Shown: in pieces, positions 33,326-47,169 of the stretch
How positions within the stretch are numbered: the first letter of the stretch is position 1
How the letters are laid out: each line of letters opens with the position of its first letter
Assembly: GCF_964275005.1 (NCBI RefSeq)
Contig: NC_092692.1
Coordinates: 18,315,506-18,379,505, forward strand
Direction: 5' to 3'
Length of the DNA stretch: 64,000 nt
Source of the DNA: Diadema setosum
Taxonomy: Eukaryota; Echinodermata; Echinoidea; Diadematoida; Diadematidae
Notes under the pieces: model-generated
Databases searched by the model: none
What the model was told of the DNA's origin: nothing
Seen by the model: the letters and a program-made list of their open reading frames with translations, nothing else
Program-made: the position numbers and the translations under genes

Positions 33326-36300
33326 ATGGAGGCCACAAAGCTTTTTGAAGGAGTTTCTCGGGCTGATGTTTATGCGAAATACAGACCAACATGGCCTGCT
33401 AAAGTTTATGAGAGGATCATGTCATTTCTTTCTACCAGGGTAAGTTTCAACGTCTGATGGGCTAATAATCAAAGAGATTTTGAAATTTCAGATTGCAGTT
33501 ACACAGTGATGATGAATGCTTTGGTCTTCTTTATCCAGAGTAGCCTATTCAGTGTTGTTACTGCCCTTTCAGAGGGCCCTGGTATATATACAACAGTGGT
33601 TTGTGTGTTACAGATCTGTTTAGAATTTATAATTGTTGTATAATAGTGCGTATTTTTGTTACATGAATTTTTTACTGTTTTACATGCAGCCTTTATTAGC
33701 ATTTCTCTTCGTCATTCAAGCTGACTTATTATGAACATGTAAAATGACTGAGGAGATTTAAAATATTAAGCGAAAGAGGAGTTCTCTGACACCCATTTAA
33801 CTTTTACTTCTCATGACTTTCAGCTTGTAATTGCTGGACTCATGCCTTTCACCATGCCTGTCTCTCTCGTAGAAGATTTTGGGTGGATGTACAGAAAACA
33901 AGTACATGTCGAACTTCACCAAAAATCATTAGAGTTCAAAGCTAGCAAATTAATGCGCTCTCGGAGAATAGAATCCCTTAACCGCCTGGATTTAGTTGTA
34001 ATCTGTAATCAAAAGGTCGACTCAGTCTCTTTTCCTTTTCATGGTATGACTATCTAATAGATAAGAGCAGTGTTAGAACCAAAGGACACTGATTTCAAAG
34101 GGTTCGTTCAATGTCTTCAGAACTAATTCGTCACATAATATTGTATGGAAATAGTGTAATTTTGCCCAGAATACTTAAAATGCCAGTGAAGTGTAATAGA
34201 ACAGGTCGCACAAAAATCACCATCATATTCGAACTTTCCTTGCCCTTCAGAGATCTCAACCGTACCAGCTAGCCGTCGACGTCGGATGCGGGTCGGGTCA
34301 GAGCACCTTCAGCTTGGCCCCGTGGTTCGAATGGGTGATCGGCTTCGATATCAGCGAAGCGCAGATTGGAGAAGCAATCAAAGCAAACTCCGTGAAGCAC
34401 GTGGAGTTCAAGTGAGTTCTCGTCCATAGAAGTGCCGTTTAACGTTTTTATACCCACAAAATATTGATTTGACTGTGCCGCAAACGACAAAGATACCGAC
34501 TTAATTCATTTACCGAATGTATATTTGTTGTGGATATAGTAAATTGTTGAGATAACGACATTGTTATATTTCCTGTGCGTCGATTAAATCGTTTCTGTGC
34601 ATTTTATCGCTATTGGTGGCATGAATAAGTACTTTTCTAGACCTACGTGCATATTTTGTCATGCATTGCAAATTTTAGCAGAATCTTTACATAATTTTCG
34701 AGCAAAACTTCTTAACTCGCATTGTGATCCTTGCAATGAAAGCAAACAGACATGTTCCTTGGCAAAAACAAACAAACAAACAAACAAACAAACAAACAAA
34801 CATCAAAATTAATGTAGTGGTTTATAAAATCTTATCCATATTTTTAGTTTGGTGATATTGAAAGACGCATGGGAGTTCCCTTGTTAAATCACCATTACAG
34901 TTGTCTTATACCTTATAAATATTCGTGCAAAGGCATTTTGTCTTCATAATTGACTCTTCACATCGCAGAGTGTCTGCAGCAGAAAAATTGCCACTCGAAG
35001 ACGACTCCGTTGACCTCCTGACTTGCGGCCTGGCTGCCCATTGGTTGGAGTTCGACGCTTTCTGCAGCGAAGTCCAGCGTGTGTTGAAGCCACGAGGGTG
35101 TCTTGCTATCTACGGACATGGGGAACCGTGGCTGGACCATCCCGATCCCGATGTCAAGCAGAAACTTACAATAGCCTTCAAGGAGGTCAGGCCTAAATGA
35201 TGATATCAGTTATGACATACATTGTAATACTATGATGCATAAATCTGATTTAATGTAGCAGCATATGCGCTTGAATGCTTAACTGCCGTGTTGGCTGTGA
35301 TAAATGAAATAATCAGGTTGATAAAGATAATGATAATTCCCAATACTAAATGACCAAAATTCTGAAAACAATGTATAAACCTATAAACGTACTTGAAGTC
35401 TTGAACCAGTCACCCCATTATTGCTTACTGCCGCACTGCGATGTCTACTGAGCCGAAGCAAGTTGATGACAGTGACAATTAAAAATACCCAATAGGGTCC
35501 TACCCTTCATACCTAGAGTTTTTTCTCTCTCTAGCTTTATCGATGATAAAACAGATTATTCATTAGTCTCTTGGAAGATAATAAACACGGACAAAGAAAG
35601 TGTTTTCTGTACAGATAGAGACAGCAAAATTATAAAAGTTTATTCTATTCTCTCCTGAGATCATATGTTCTAACTTTATATAGTATGTAACGCAAAAAGG
35701 AAACCATTTGAGATGATATAAAACTCTTGTGCACTGTATTTTCATGTACACATATATTTGATTTTCTTTTACTAAAACAATTAAAGGACTATTGTCATTA
35801 ATTTATTTTTTTCATATTGGAATACACCATGTAGTATATTATTGTAATTATCTGTATTCGTGATGTTAAGAGATATTTTACTATAAAACCGTAAGCTAAT
35901 CTTCTTGCATTTTTTGTCTGCGATGTGACCTCCAGTTCGACGTGGATTCGATTGGTCCATTTTGGCACGAGAAGAGACAGATAGCATGCGACTTGTACCG
36001 TGACTTCTCCCTGCCATTCGAAGATTCAATAAGGTTTGTGAGTGGATGCAGCTAGCAATCACAGCAGAATCAGGGGTCAACCCTGTCTCTGCTAATGAAA
36101 TCAGATATCAGATCTATAATGCTAGAATCATGGGTCAACCCTGTCTCTGATGATGAAATCAGATATCAGATCTATAATGCTAGAGAAAGCTTAAACGCTG
36201 GAAAGAATATCGAAAACAAATATAATCAAATAGTGTTAAAAACAATGTTCACACGTGAGCAAAGGTGACCAAGTGTCTATTTCTTAGTAACCTTCTGATG

Positions 36301-38583
36301 TGTTTTGTCATGAAAACCTTAACATTTCTCATTGACGTACAAAATACATTTTGCTGCAATAAAGAGAATTTCTTGGTGTATAAAACAGCAGAAACATTTT
36401 TCCCCCAGTAATAATCCCATTTCATTACTCGAGATTAGAGTAACAGAACATAACATCTAAGAAGAAATACGGCTATTTCGTTTGGAGGCATTGTAGTTTT
36501 GATATTGAGTCATGAAAAGTCGGAAAATTATGAATCACGATTAACTTCCAGGAGCAATGAGAAGTCGTATTTTCCATATAGTATCGTATCATTCTAGATC
36601 AATTTCTAATGCTAAGAAATACGGGGTCGGAAGTTTACGTTCCAATGATCCTATTTTCGAGTGAAATGCCTAGGAAGATAGGTGTTTGGCCAAGCTATAT
36701 TAATCTTAGTTTGTTTCTTTTTTTCCAATACATTGTGTCCTTTGTTTGCCTTTGCGATATGAAACTAAACATAAATTCAATTTTCAAAGTCATACATTAA
36801 ATAATGCATCATGTTCTTTGAAAAAAAAAAAGACTTGGTGTATAACTTAAAAAGCTATTGCAGTAAAAATTGTATCTTGGTCAGATTTTCATTCCCGTTA
36901 TTCTTTTGCCTTCATCATGGCTGTCTTGTTCCATAACAGAGAAGACAACACAGAATTTCGCATTAACATGACCTTAACGCACTATCTCGGTTTCGTGAGG
37001 AGTTGGTCCGCATGCCAAATTGCCCTGGAGAAAGATCCTTCGAATCAAAGTTTCCTGGACGACTATCAAAGGAAGTAAGTGAAGTTTGTTGCATCTCACG
37101 TGGTCAAAATTATCGCTGAAATTGCGGAATGAAAACTGCTCTTGATACAAACAAATGAGCAGAAAACCATTCCCTACTTGATTTAGAAATTCCCAGATAT
37201 CATTCAATATCCAGTAAGTCCATGGATTCAATTGGTATACAGTACATGTATTTGCAATAAAAAGATGATTTTGTCACAATAGCATGAAATACAGCATGAA
37301 CATTTGAATTCTCCGCCCTGCAAAATGTTTCCGCAGAGTAGCCTAAACTTACATAATTGCGCTGATTGGAAAAAAAAAACCAAACATGTGTGTTTGATAG
37401 ATTAATCAATGTCCTTTTACTGTTTCTATATCGATCATATCGTCTGTTGAGAATGAGAGACGGACGATATTATTATATATAACTTGTGTCACTATCTCGC
37501 TGAATACAATTATGATGATGCGGTAATACACTGTATAGTGGATTTATTAACTTTATACAAGCTCATGTATAATCATGCAGTATACACTTTAAATAGGCGG
37601 ACATCATCATCTCTCTCATTCTTATCATTTTTTCAAAGACTACACGATAATTCTCCATGTTTCATTGATACATTATTTCAGAGACACAACAAATCTTATA
37701 TCCTATGATGTTTTGAGTGATATCTCAACGGACGGAACAGAAAATAACTGTTTATTATTATGTTCTCATTGTTTTCTTTTGTTTTCATTATCGAAGTTAG
37801 AAATGCTCATGTGGTCGTTTGCTATGCAGCATACACAGTATACCCCTGATACCTCATGGTTTCTTGATAACTTTGCGCTGCTTATCTCCTGTGAATCGTC
37901 TGGTTATAATACTTTCCTTGTCACATTAAACAACTGATCAAAAACTTCTACGTCACTACTGGCAACCAGGGATAACATGGTGGTATATAATAGTGTCGCA
38001 GCCCGGAAAGCAGTAGATGACAGGTTCAAATCCCGCTGGTTCCCTAGCTCTTTCCGACATGTTTGTCAAATCATAGCTCAGCAGCTGGGATCTTACTAAT
38101 ACATTTTGTATATACTGAGGGAGACGAGTAAAAATTCTTTCATAGCACAACTGTCCATGAGGTGGATAATGTGTAGAGTCTTATCTCGAATCCTGTTTGC
38201 ATAATATTAGTTTCTTCGAATAAGGACGCTACAGATGCTTTCGAAAACAGGATGTCAAAATGTTGCTGTCGTTATTTCTTATTCATTTCCAAATCTTCAT
38301 TTCCTCACTTTAGTCAAAATATCTTTGAACAGAGTCGTATTTGCAAAATGTTTGTACTCTGAATGTCTCTGATTGCTGTACATCCATCCTACATATTGCC
38401 AAGGACTTTGACCGTTCATCCAGCTGCATGGGTTTTTTTTTTCTTTCTTTCTTTCTCTTCATGTGTGGAATCAGGATACTTGCTGCATATGGAAAGCCAG
38501 AAGTTTCAACCGATGACGTCGTTCTCGATGTCGTTTTCCCTCTCGTCATACTGCTCGGGAGTAAAGCTGATTCGAAACAATAG
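33326..38583 (+). CDS. Class I SAM-dependent methyltransferase, gene C (6 exons, 277 aa)
   Basis: Exons are 33326-33439, 34251-34411, 34969-35185, 35936-36033, 36940-37074 and 38475-38583 (834 nt with stop), with phases 0, 2, 0, 2, 2. The protein begins MEATKLFEGVSRADVYAKYR. Motif I is AVDVGCGSGQS (46-56), followed by GFDIS, SVDLLTCGLAAHW and VLKPRGCLAIYGHG. The third core motif differs from A and B (CGLAAHW instead of CAQ(A/G)VHW), which may alter the active-site wall. An acceptor-like TTTTCCAG ending at 33269 suggests an upstream untranslated exon, as in gene B. The exon 4 donor is the weaker GTTTGT. Same family and strand as A and B; the substrate is unknown. Confidence 0.87.
34768..34801. 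repeat. (AAAC)n microsatellite in intron 2 of gene C
   Basis: A run of eight AAAC units. Confidence 0.85.
36066..36181. repeat. 58-bp tandem duplication in intron 4 of gene C
   Basis: Two adjacent copies (36066-36123 and 36124-36181) share GATATCAGATCTATAATGCT and GGGTCAACCCTGTCTCTG with a few differences. They begin about 30 nt after exon 4. Confidence 0.8.
37970..38160 (+). mobile_element. Probable tRNA-derived SINE remnant in intron 5 of gene C
   Basis: A box-B-like GGTTCAAATCC at 38033-38043 follows a degenerate box-A-like TGGTATATAATAGTG about 50 nt earlier. It is too diverged in the acceptor and anticodon arms to be a working tRNA gene. Confidence 0.4.
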
Positions 38584-40557
38584 TTTTCCCGAGTGTCTTT
38601 TCAGCACAAGCAAACCAATGGGAAAATGTAGTGTGTGAAATATTTCGATAATTCCTGTCCCCATTATCTAAGCGGCCATAATATAGGCCCATAATGTGTG
38701 CAAGCAAAGAACTGCATTTATATTAGATGGATTTTCATGGTGAATGTAACTGACAAATTAGCATATGCCTATTACATTGTGATGTGGTTTATTAAAAAAG
38801 TGCCGAATATCATCAAGTGTTGCGAAAAAAAGTAAAACGGGTGAGAAAAAGTGACATTATCGACGGAACTGGTCAGCGTTTATTACCAGATTACGAAGCA
38901 TGGTGTAAAGAGATTGTAGGTGTCCATCTGCGATTAGGAATCAGCGATGCAAACAATGAAGTAGATAACAAGCTCATAACAGTATATTCATTATGATTAA
39001 ATAGAGATACAAACAACACGCCCCCTTTTAAGCATGTATACCCTAAGCTATAAGCCAAGATCTGCCAGGTATTGGTATCTGAGTGTAGCAGAATATAGGA
39101 CTGCGCAAAATATCTCACAAAGCACATCGTGTATGCAAGAGGAGTCTTGTGTAGAAAATACAATTGTAGTTGTCACCTGCTGACAGTGGTTAAAAAAGAG
39201 TAAGAGCAAAGAATGCACACGCCAAGTACCTTCCAATTCTTTCGGGTAGCTATGCATTCACGAACATTCATTTTGTAGGGAAAGGAGAAATGGCTTATAT
39301 TATATAGGAGAATTTAGGTGCAAGCAATTACAATAGTCCTCTGTGCAAACGTTGCATGACCTGGACATGGTCAAGATCCCCCATAGAGGAGTGTGCAGTG
39401 AATAATCTCTGACGAAGCATTGACGATCTAGGTCTCATACTATGGTCAAGGCTCGACATAACTAGCAGCGGCCCAGGAGCACCAGAAGTGGATGTTGAGC
39501 CCCTACTTTTTAAGAAATTCCACCTTTTGGTGACCCAGAACGAAATATTAGTGAGTATCATGTACATTCTGTTATGTGTTTTTCTCATCCAGAATAGGAG
39601 AGAATATTACTCATGCCTGAGTGCTTCACAACTGCACGCATTTCAGCTGTATAGTTGACTCGACCAGATCGCTGCTAGTGTTCGTGGCTAAACACTTGAA
39701 GGCTGTTTTAACAAATTCGGCCATACAAGCCAAATTTTACGGCCATCTGATCATCTTATGATCCTAGCCTAGGAATAGCCCTAAATATGTTAAACATAAT
39801 CTTTTCACAAATATTTGGTGTTATTACACGTCATATTTATCATTATACCCCAATCCAATAATAAATAATATTGGATGTTTACTATAAATTATTTCAGTTA
39901 TAATGTTATTAAATGGTTTTAAGAGTTTCTTTTTCATACCTGCCAATTTTCCCACATTCATTTTGGCTGAACTTGATTGTATTTCTGTTTTCATTGAAAT
40001 ATTTGATTTTTTTTTCTTTCGGGCCACTAACTTTTATTTTCAGGCCACCTTCTAAAAATGAGATCCAATAAATTTGGTGGCCAAGGGAGCCACCACATAC
40101 ACAATAAAGTTAGAGCCTCGCTATAGTATACAGTGGTAAAATTGATGTCTCATCTTGTATCAATGTTCATTTTAAAGACTTTCTGAACGTCTAACATCGA
40201 TATAGGACATACTCATTGACCCCGATATGTCAGACCTAATGGCCTTCTGAACAATTCATATGATTACAATACAAGGAGCAGCTTCAGAAAAAATAAGTCA
40301 AAATGTTGTACACTCTATATCTATTATACATTTCCGTTGAAGCCCCATTTCCAGCCTAACCGCTCGAGATAACGGTCTCCTGCCCTAAATTATCCTTTTC
40401 ATTTAATAAAGATCTAATGAAATATCTACTACACTCTCGTAACATGTTTTGTAATTAATCAAATGACGATTTCGATGATATAATTGTGGCAAGATATATC
40501 GTTCGATCAAATATCATCTCCATAGTGTGTATAATATGCCGTGTATGTTGACCATAG
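38584..40557. other. Region downstream of gene C with a decayed MITE
   Basis: No gene is seen. A diverged long member of the CAGGGCTC MITE family may span 39449-40118: AGGCTCGACATAAC at the left against GTTAGAGCCT at the right, with CTATGG and CTATAG flanks and internal GGCCACC motifs. Confidence 0.35.
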
Positions 40558-40684
40558 GTTAGTCCTGAAGACTGGTGACGGTGCACCCGAGAAGTGTATA
40601 CCTTTATACGGCCTAGACCGAAAGATCAGTCTGAATTTTATCGGGGATACGTACTACGACTGGATCACGGAATCCTTCTCGTGA
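40558..40684 (+). CDS. Orphan terminal coding exon candidate
   Basis: After an acceptor-like CCATAG (ending at 40557) one frame stays open to a TGA at 40682-40684. It reads LVLKTGDGAPEKCIPLYGLD, then RKISLNFIGDTYYDWITESF, then a final Ser. The codon choice is richer in G/C than the flanks and the peptide looks like real protein. I do not recognise the family. No partner exon is visible to the left, between gene C and here. It could be the last exon of a gene with a long upstream intron, or a relic. Confidence 0.35.
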
Positions 40685-41008
40685 ACAGTCAGAGTAGAAA
40701 AAGAGAGATATATTATAAAACTCAGAAAAGACGGATTTTTTAAACCCGAGAACAGACTCCGTTAACGGTGATCACGATCACGAGTTGGCTGCCATGTGAA
40801 AATATAGAAACCGCTAGTTATACAGTCATTATCATAATTATAGGGCCTATATCTAATATATTTTCACTAGATATCCAAAGACAATCAAGGGCAAAGGTAA
40901 GCTCTGTCAGGGAAGCACCTCTAGCTCAGAAGGGCAATATCTGTTGTGTCCATTGCTCTTTGGACTAATGAACTTCTTCCCCATTTGATATATCGTGAAA
41001 CATATAGC

Positions 41009-41045
41009 AGATGTCCTATGCTGCATGTATACCACGATGGTCATA
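41009..41045. repeat. Short inverted repeat upstream of H2B
   Basis: GTCCTATG and CATAGGAC face each other with a ~20-nt spacer. The significance is unknown. Confidence 0.4.
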
Positions 41046-41178
41046 GGACATATCCTATCCAACAAATGCCGCACAACATGCACACACGGGTTGGGTTGGC
41101 TTTGTTCTATCCAGGAAGTGATATAAATTCGCCGCCGCTCAAAGGGCGAATCAGCGGTGCGCATCGAATAAATATCGA

Positions 41179-41320
41179 CCAATGGAAAATTGGCGACGAA
41201 CAATGCGCCCGCAGAGTCCGATAAAATCATAAATATGCAAATTTAACTGAACGCTGGGTGGCAGCGGAGCCTAATTTACATATACCGCCAATTCCGAACT
41301 CGGGCGCTGCCTTATAAATA
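41179..41320 (+). promoter_or_regulatory. H2B promoter: CCAAT boxes, octamer, TATA box
   Basis: CCAAT lies at 41179-41183, with an inverted ATTGG at 41189-41193. The octamer ATGCAAAT, the Oct-factor site typical of H2B genes, is at 41235-41242. A further CCAAT is at 41288-41292 and TATAAATA at 41313-41320. The TATA position predicts transcription starting near 41345 and a ~30-nt leader. Confidence 0.85.
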
Positions 41321-41375
41321 TCCGCGGCAACCAATTGGCAGCACAGATCCGTTTCTGACTGCAAAGTGAACAATC

Positions 41376-41747
41376 ATGCCACCCAAAACTCAAGCTGCTG
41401 GAAAGAAGGGCTCCAAGAAGGCCAAGGCCCCCAGGCCTAGCGGAGACAAGAAGAGGCGCAGGAGGCGAAAGGAAAGCTACGGCATCTACATCTACAAGGT
41501 GCTGAAGCAGGTCCACCCCGACACTGGAATCTCCAGCCGTGCCATGTCCATCATGAACAGCTTCGTCAACGATGTCTTCGAGCGCATCGCTGCCGAGGCT
41601 TCCCGCCTGGCCCACTACAACAAGAAGTCGACCATCACTAGCCGTGAGGTCCAGACTGCTGTCCGCCTCCTCCTCCCCGGAGAGCTGGCCAAGCACGCCG
41701 TGTCTGAGGGCACCAAGGCCGTCACCAAGTACACCACCTCCAAGTAA
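41376..41747 (+). CDS. H2B: Histone H2B (late/somatic echinoid type), 123 aa
   Basis: An intronless gene for the core nucleosome histone H2B. A basic tail ([20 protein letters not shown] to about residue 32, with an RRRRRK run) precedes the histone fold, which begins [20 protein letters not shown]. The C-terminal helix ends AVTKYTTSK, where Lys118 corresponds to the ubiquitinated lysine of other H2Bs (human K120). The tail lacks the SPKK-type pentapeptide repeats of sperm H2B, so this is a somatic or late-embryonic form. Length is normal. Codons are strongly G/C-ending compared with the AT-rich surroundings. No H1, H3 or H4 lies nearby, so it is not part of an early-type quintet repeat. Confidence 0.98.
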   Translation: MPPKTQAAGKKGSKKAKAPRPSGDKKRRRRRKESYGIYIYKVLKQVHPDTGISSRAMSIMNSFVNDVFERIAAEASRLAHYNKKSTITSREVQTAVRLLLPGELAKHAVSEGTKAVTKYTTSK

Positions 41748-41778
41748 ATTGACTTTTGTCGATTTTTTGGACACAAAC

Positions 41779-41816
41779 GGCTCTTTTTAGAGCCACCACA
41801 TATTCCAGAAAGAAAT
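41779..41816 (+). terminator. Histone mRNA 3' stem-loop and downstream element of H2B
   Basis: GGCTCT-TTTT-AGAGCC at 41779-41794 is the canonical replication-dependent histone stem-loop, flanked by AAAC and ACCACA. CAGAAAGAAAT at 41806-41816 is the purine-rich U7 snRNP-binding element. The mRNA should be cleaved between them, without polyadenylation. Confidence 0.95.
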
Positions 41817-42069
41817 CTCTTGCATTACTTCCATTTTATCTTAATACCAGTTTCTTCAAGCGCCACTTAACGGTCATGATTTTAACCTTTTTTTTTTTTT
41901 GAATGAAGTTATACATGCTTTTATATGCTTCATACAAAAGTTCTCAAACCAAAGCCAATCTGGCTTATTCAGTTCTGCCAAGTCCATAGTTTAAAAAAAA
42001 AAAAAATGTTTTGAACACATACGTTCTAAGTTCTATTTAAGAAACTCTGAAAGTTGACATACAAGCAGT

Positions 42070-43510
42070 TGAATGAATGAATGTCAGTTTATTCAAAAAC
42101 CAAACATAAATAACAAGATAACAAATCGCTGATACAAAAATTTACATGGTTTTTAGGACCCCGAAAGAAGCAAGGCTTATGAGTGGGGCCCTATGCAAGG
42201 TATAAAGTTGGGACTCAGCAGCACAAAGGCCAACCGCCAATGATGTAAAGTGACATTCCCCATCATATTCTAATCAGTTGAGAGAACATTCAGATCAATC
42301 ACTGAAACCACCGACAGCAGACCAAGGTACCATGTAAGTTCACACACTAACACTACGACATGGCAAGTACATTGTATATATCAGAACAATCATGTTATAT
42401 ACAATGGCAACAGATAAACCTACATAAAAAAGGAGACCATAAACACACTAACACACACACACACACACCCACACCCTCACACCCCCATACACAACCACAT
42501 CACACAGGGCACTCAAAACTAAAGTAGGCTGGCCAATCTACATAACATCAAATAAATGTTTAACATGTAGTTTTTCTTTTTAACCCTTCTTGGGCAAAGG
42601 TCCTAACTTGAAAGGAATACATGTACACTGTATCTATAAAGTAACAATTTTACAAGCCCTTGTTACATTCATCAGACTTGCTCAATGTTCATTTCTGAGC
42701 AAGGGTATATGAACGTAGACCTGTGCGTACATCAATCATTCTGAGACCACAAGAACTATTTTTCATTACAAAGAAAGATGCGTTTAACGCTACCATTACC
42801 ATCACTCCACATAAACTTTAAAACTAGCTTATCAATATCCTTCAAACATATCTTTCAGGAATATAAGTACAGAGTTGAGAATAAATTCTAAAAATTGTAA
42901 AATTGATATTTTGATAAGAGTATACATCTTTCCAATTAAGAATATACTTCTCGCGAACCAGCAAAAAGAATTGTTCAACTGATCTTAATTCAGTTTTGTA
43001 ATTGAGATCATGAATAGTATCCAACAGAGAAGTTAACCCCCATGCAGACAAGAAAAGGAAAAATTAATCCTACCAAATGAGTCCTTTGTCACAAAAAAAG
43101 TCTCTCATTTGACCCTTTTATTGTTAAACCAATCCAAACACTCACTTTTAAATAAATTAATTTTAGTACAACCAGAGATTTTAGCAAAATTATCAACCAC
43201 ACAAAAAAAGCTTCAAGAGAGGTATTCATAATGCATTACCATTCAATTAAACAGGTTGTATCATCAGCAATATTATGCTGACCTTGTGTTCATGTTACCA
43301 ATTTTGATGCCTTTTGGCTATTCGAGCGTATTGCCAGAAGAAAAAGATAGGGGGAATATATAGGGCAGCTTTGAAAGATGCCTCTTTCCAATCTGATAAA
43401 GGGGATAATATCAATTAGTTATGTCTCTTATAAAATCACTTACAATCCAATCAATAAATCTTAACCAGGATTTTTATTTGCCAAAACTGAGGCTGTCCTA
43501 GAAAAAAATA
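42070..43510 (-). mobile_element. 5'-truncated, decayed L1/Tx1-like LINE
   Basis: On the minus strand, translation in shifting frames shows reverse transcriptase landmarks. At about 43280-43250 NIADDTTCLIEW corresponds to the catalytic YADD box, with Tyr replaced by Ile. IMNTSLEAF and KINLFKSECLDW follow. Near 42830-42750 KDIDKLVLKFMWSDGNGSVK matches the downstream region of L1-type ORF2. The element ends at AATAAACTGACATTC with a short (ATTC)n tail near 42075. Several frame breaks show it is inactive. It lies between the two histone genes. Confidence 0.65.
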
Positions 43511-43876
43511 ATCCGAGTGGTTGTGTTTGTCATGTAATGATAATCTTCATCGACAGGAAAGTCAATGCAATTAAGAATCGAAATAACGGAGATTGATTCT
43601 TTTGTTGAATACGTTAAAAAAAAGAAAAACTTTGATAGAATGAGACTGTACGTCAGAACTTTGTGGAACCGGAGAGGTAAGGATTTCTCCTATCTCACTC
43701 TCTAATCCTTTGTGTATTTCGAGTGTCGCCTGGCACAGAAAATCCCATAGAGCCGTACACACTGTCCATAAAGGTCCGTAAAGGTCCGTGGCACAGAAAG
43801 AATTAAATTTAATCGAACGATATCAGAGAAGTACATGTAGTATGACAAATGCTGGTGATGTTTAATGTTTAGATAA

Positions 43877-44155
43877 TCGAACATTCCTGCGAGATCAATA
43901 ATACAGTTTTACTTTTAGTTGATTGTTCTTTATCAGCTTATATTGAATGCGTAATAACAAGACACAACCCCCCCCCCCCCCACAAAGAATATAAATATTC
44001 AACATCAGCATCAAACATTCAAAATCAACATCGAACATTCCTATGAGTATCAATGATACAGTTTTAGTTGATTGTTCTTTATCAGCTTATATTGAATGCG
44101 TAATAACAAGACACAAAAAACACAAAGAATATAAACATTCAACATCAGTAAAATA
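43877..44155. repeat. ~154-bp tandem duplication
   Basis: The copies 43877-44030 and 44031-44155 share TTGATTGTTCTTTATCAGCT and TATTGAATGCGTAATAACAA. They differ mainly by a 14-C run at 43968-43981 in the first copy. Confidence 0.75.
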
Positions 44156-46511
<2,356 letters not shown>

Positions 46512-46645
46512 CCAATTCATGTGGCGCCAGAATCGCTCGCATGCAAATGAGCCAGCGCGAATCGCGGTTCTCATCTCTGATTGGCTGCTGCATCCCCGTG
46601 GCAGGAAATTTGACTGCGTGCGGATCGCACGGAACCCTATTTATT
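46512..46645 (+). promoter_or_regulatory. H2A promoter: CCAAT, octamer, inverted CCAAT, TATA-like box
   Basis: CCAAT lies at 46512-46516, the octamer ATGCAAAT at 46541-46548, and inverted CCAAT (ATTGG) at 46580-46584. A TATA-like TATTTATT is at 46638-46645, predicting a start near 46670 and a ~45-nt leader. The same octamer in both histone promoters implies shared control. Confidence 0.82.
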
Positions 46646-46650
46646 GGTAG

Positions 46651-47094
<444 letters not shown>

Positions 47095-47131
47095 ATCAGT
47101 CGATTTACTGTGGTCCGCCAACCGACCAAAC

Positions 47132-47169
47132 GGCTCTTTTCAGAGCCACCACATGATCAAAAAAGATAA
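47132..47169 (+). terminator. Histone mRNA 3' stem-loop of H2A
   Basis: GGCTCT-TTTC-AGAGCC lies at 47132-47147, with AAAC before and ACCACA after. An A-rich AAAAAAGATAA at 47159-47169 serves as the likely, less canonical, U7-binding element. Confidence 0.93.

Noticed and set aside
41271-41774. Long antisense frame over H2B (and similarly 46492-47121 over H2A)
   Set aside because: A mirror of the G/C-rich histone codons on the other strand, with no support of its own.
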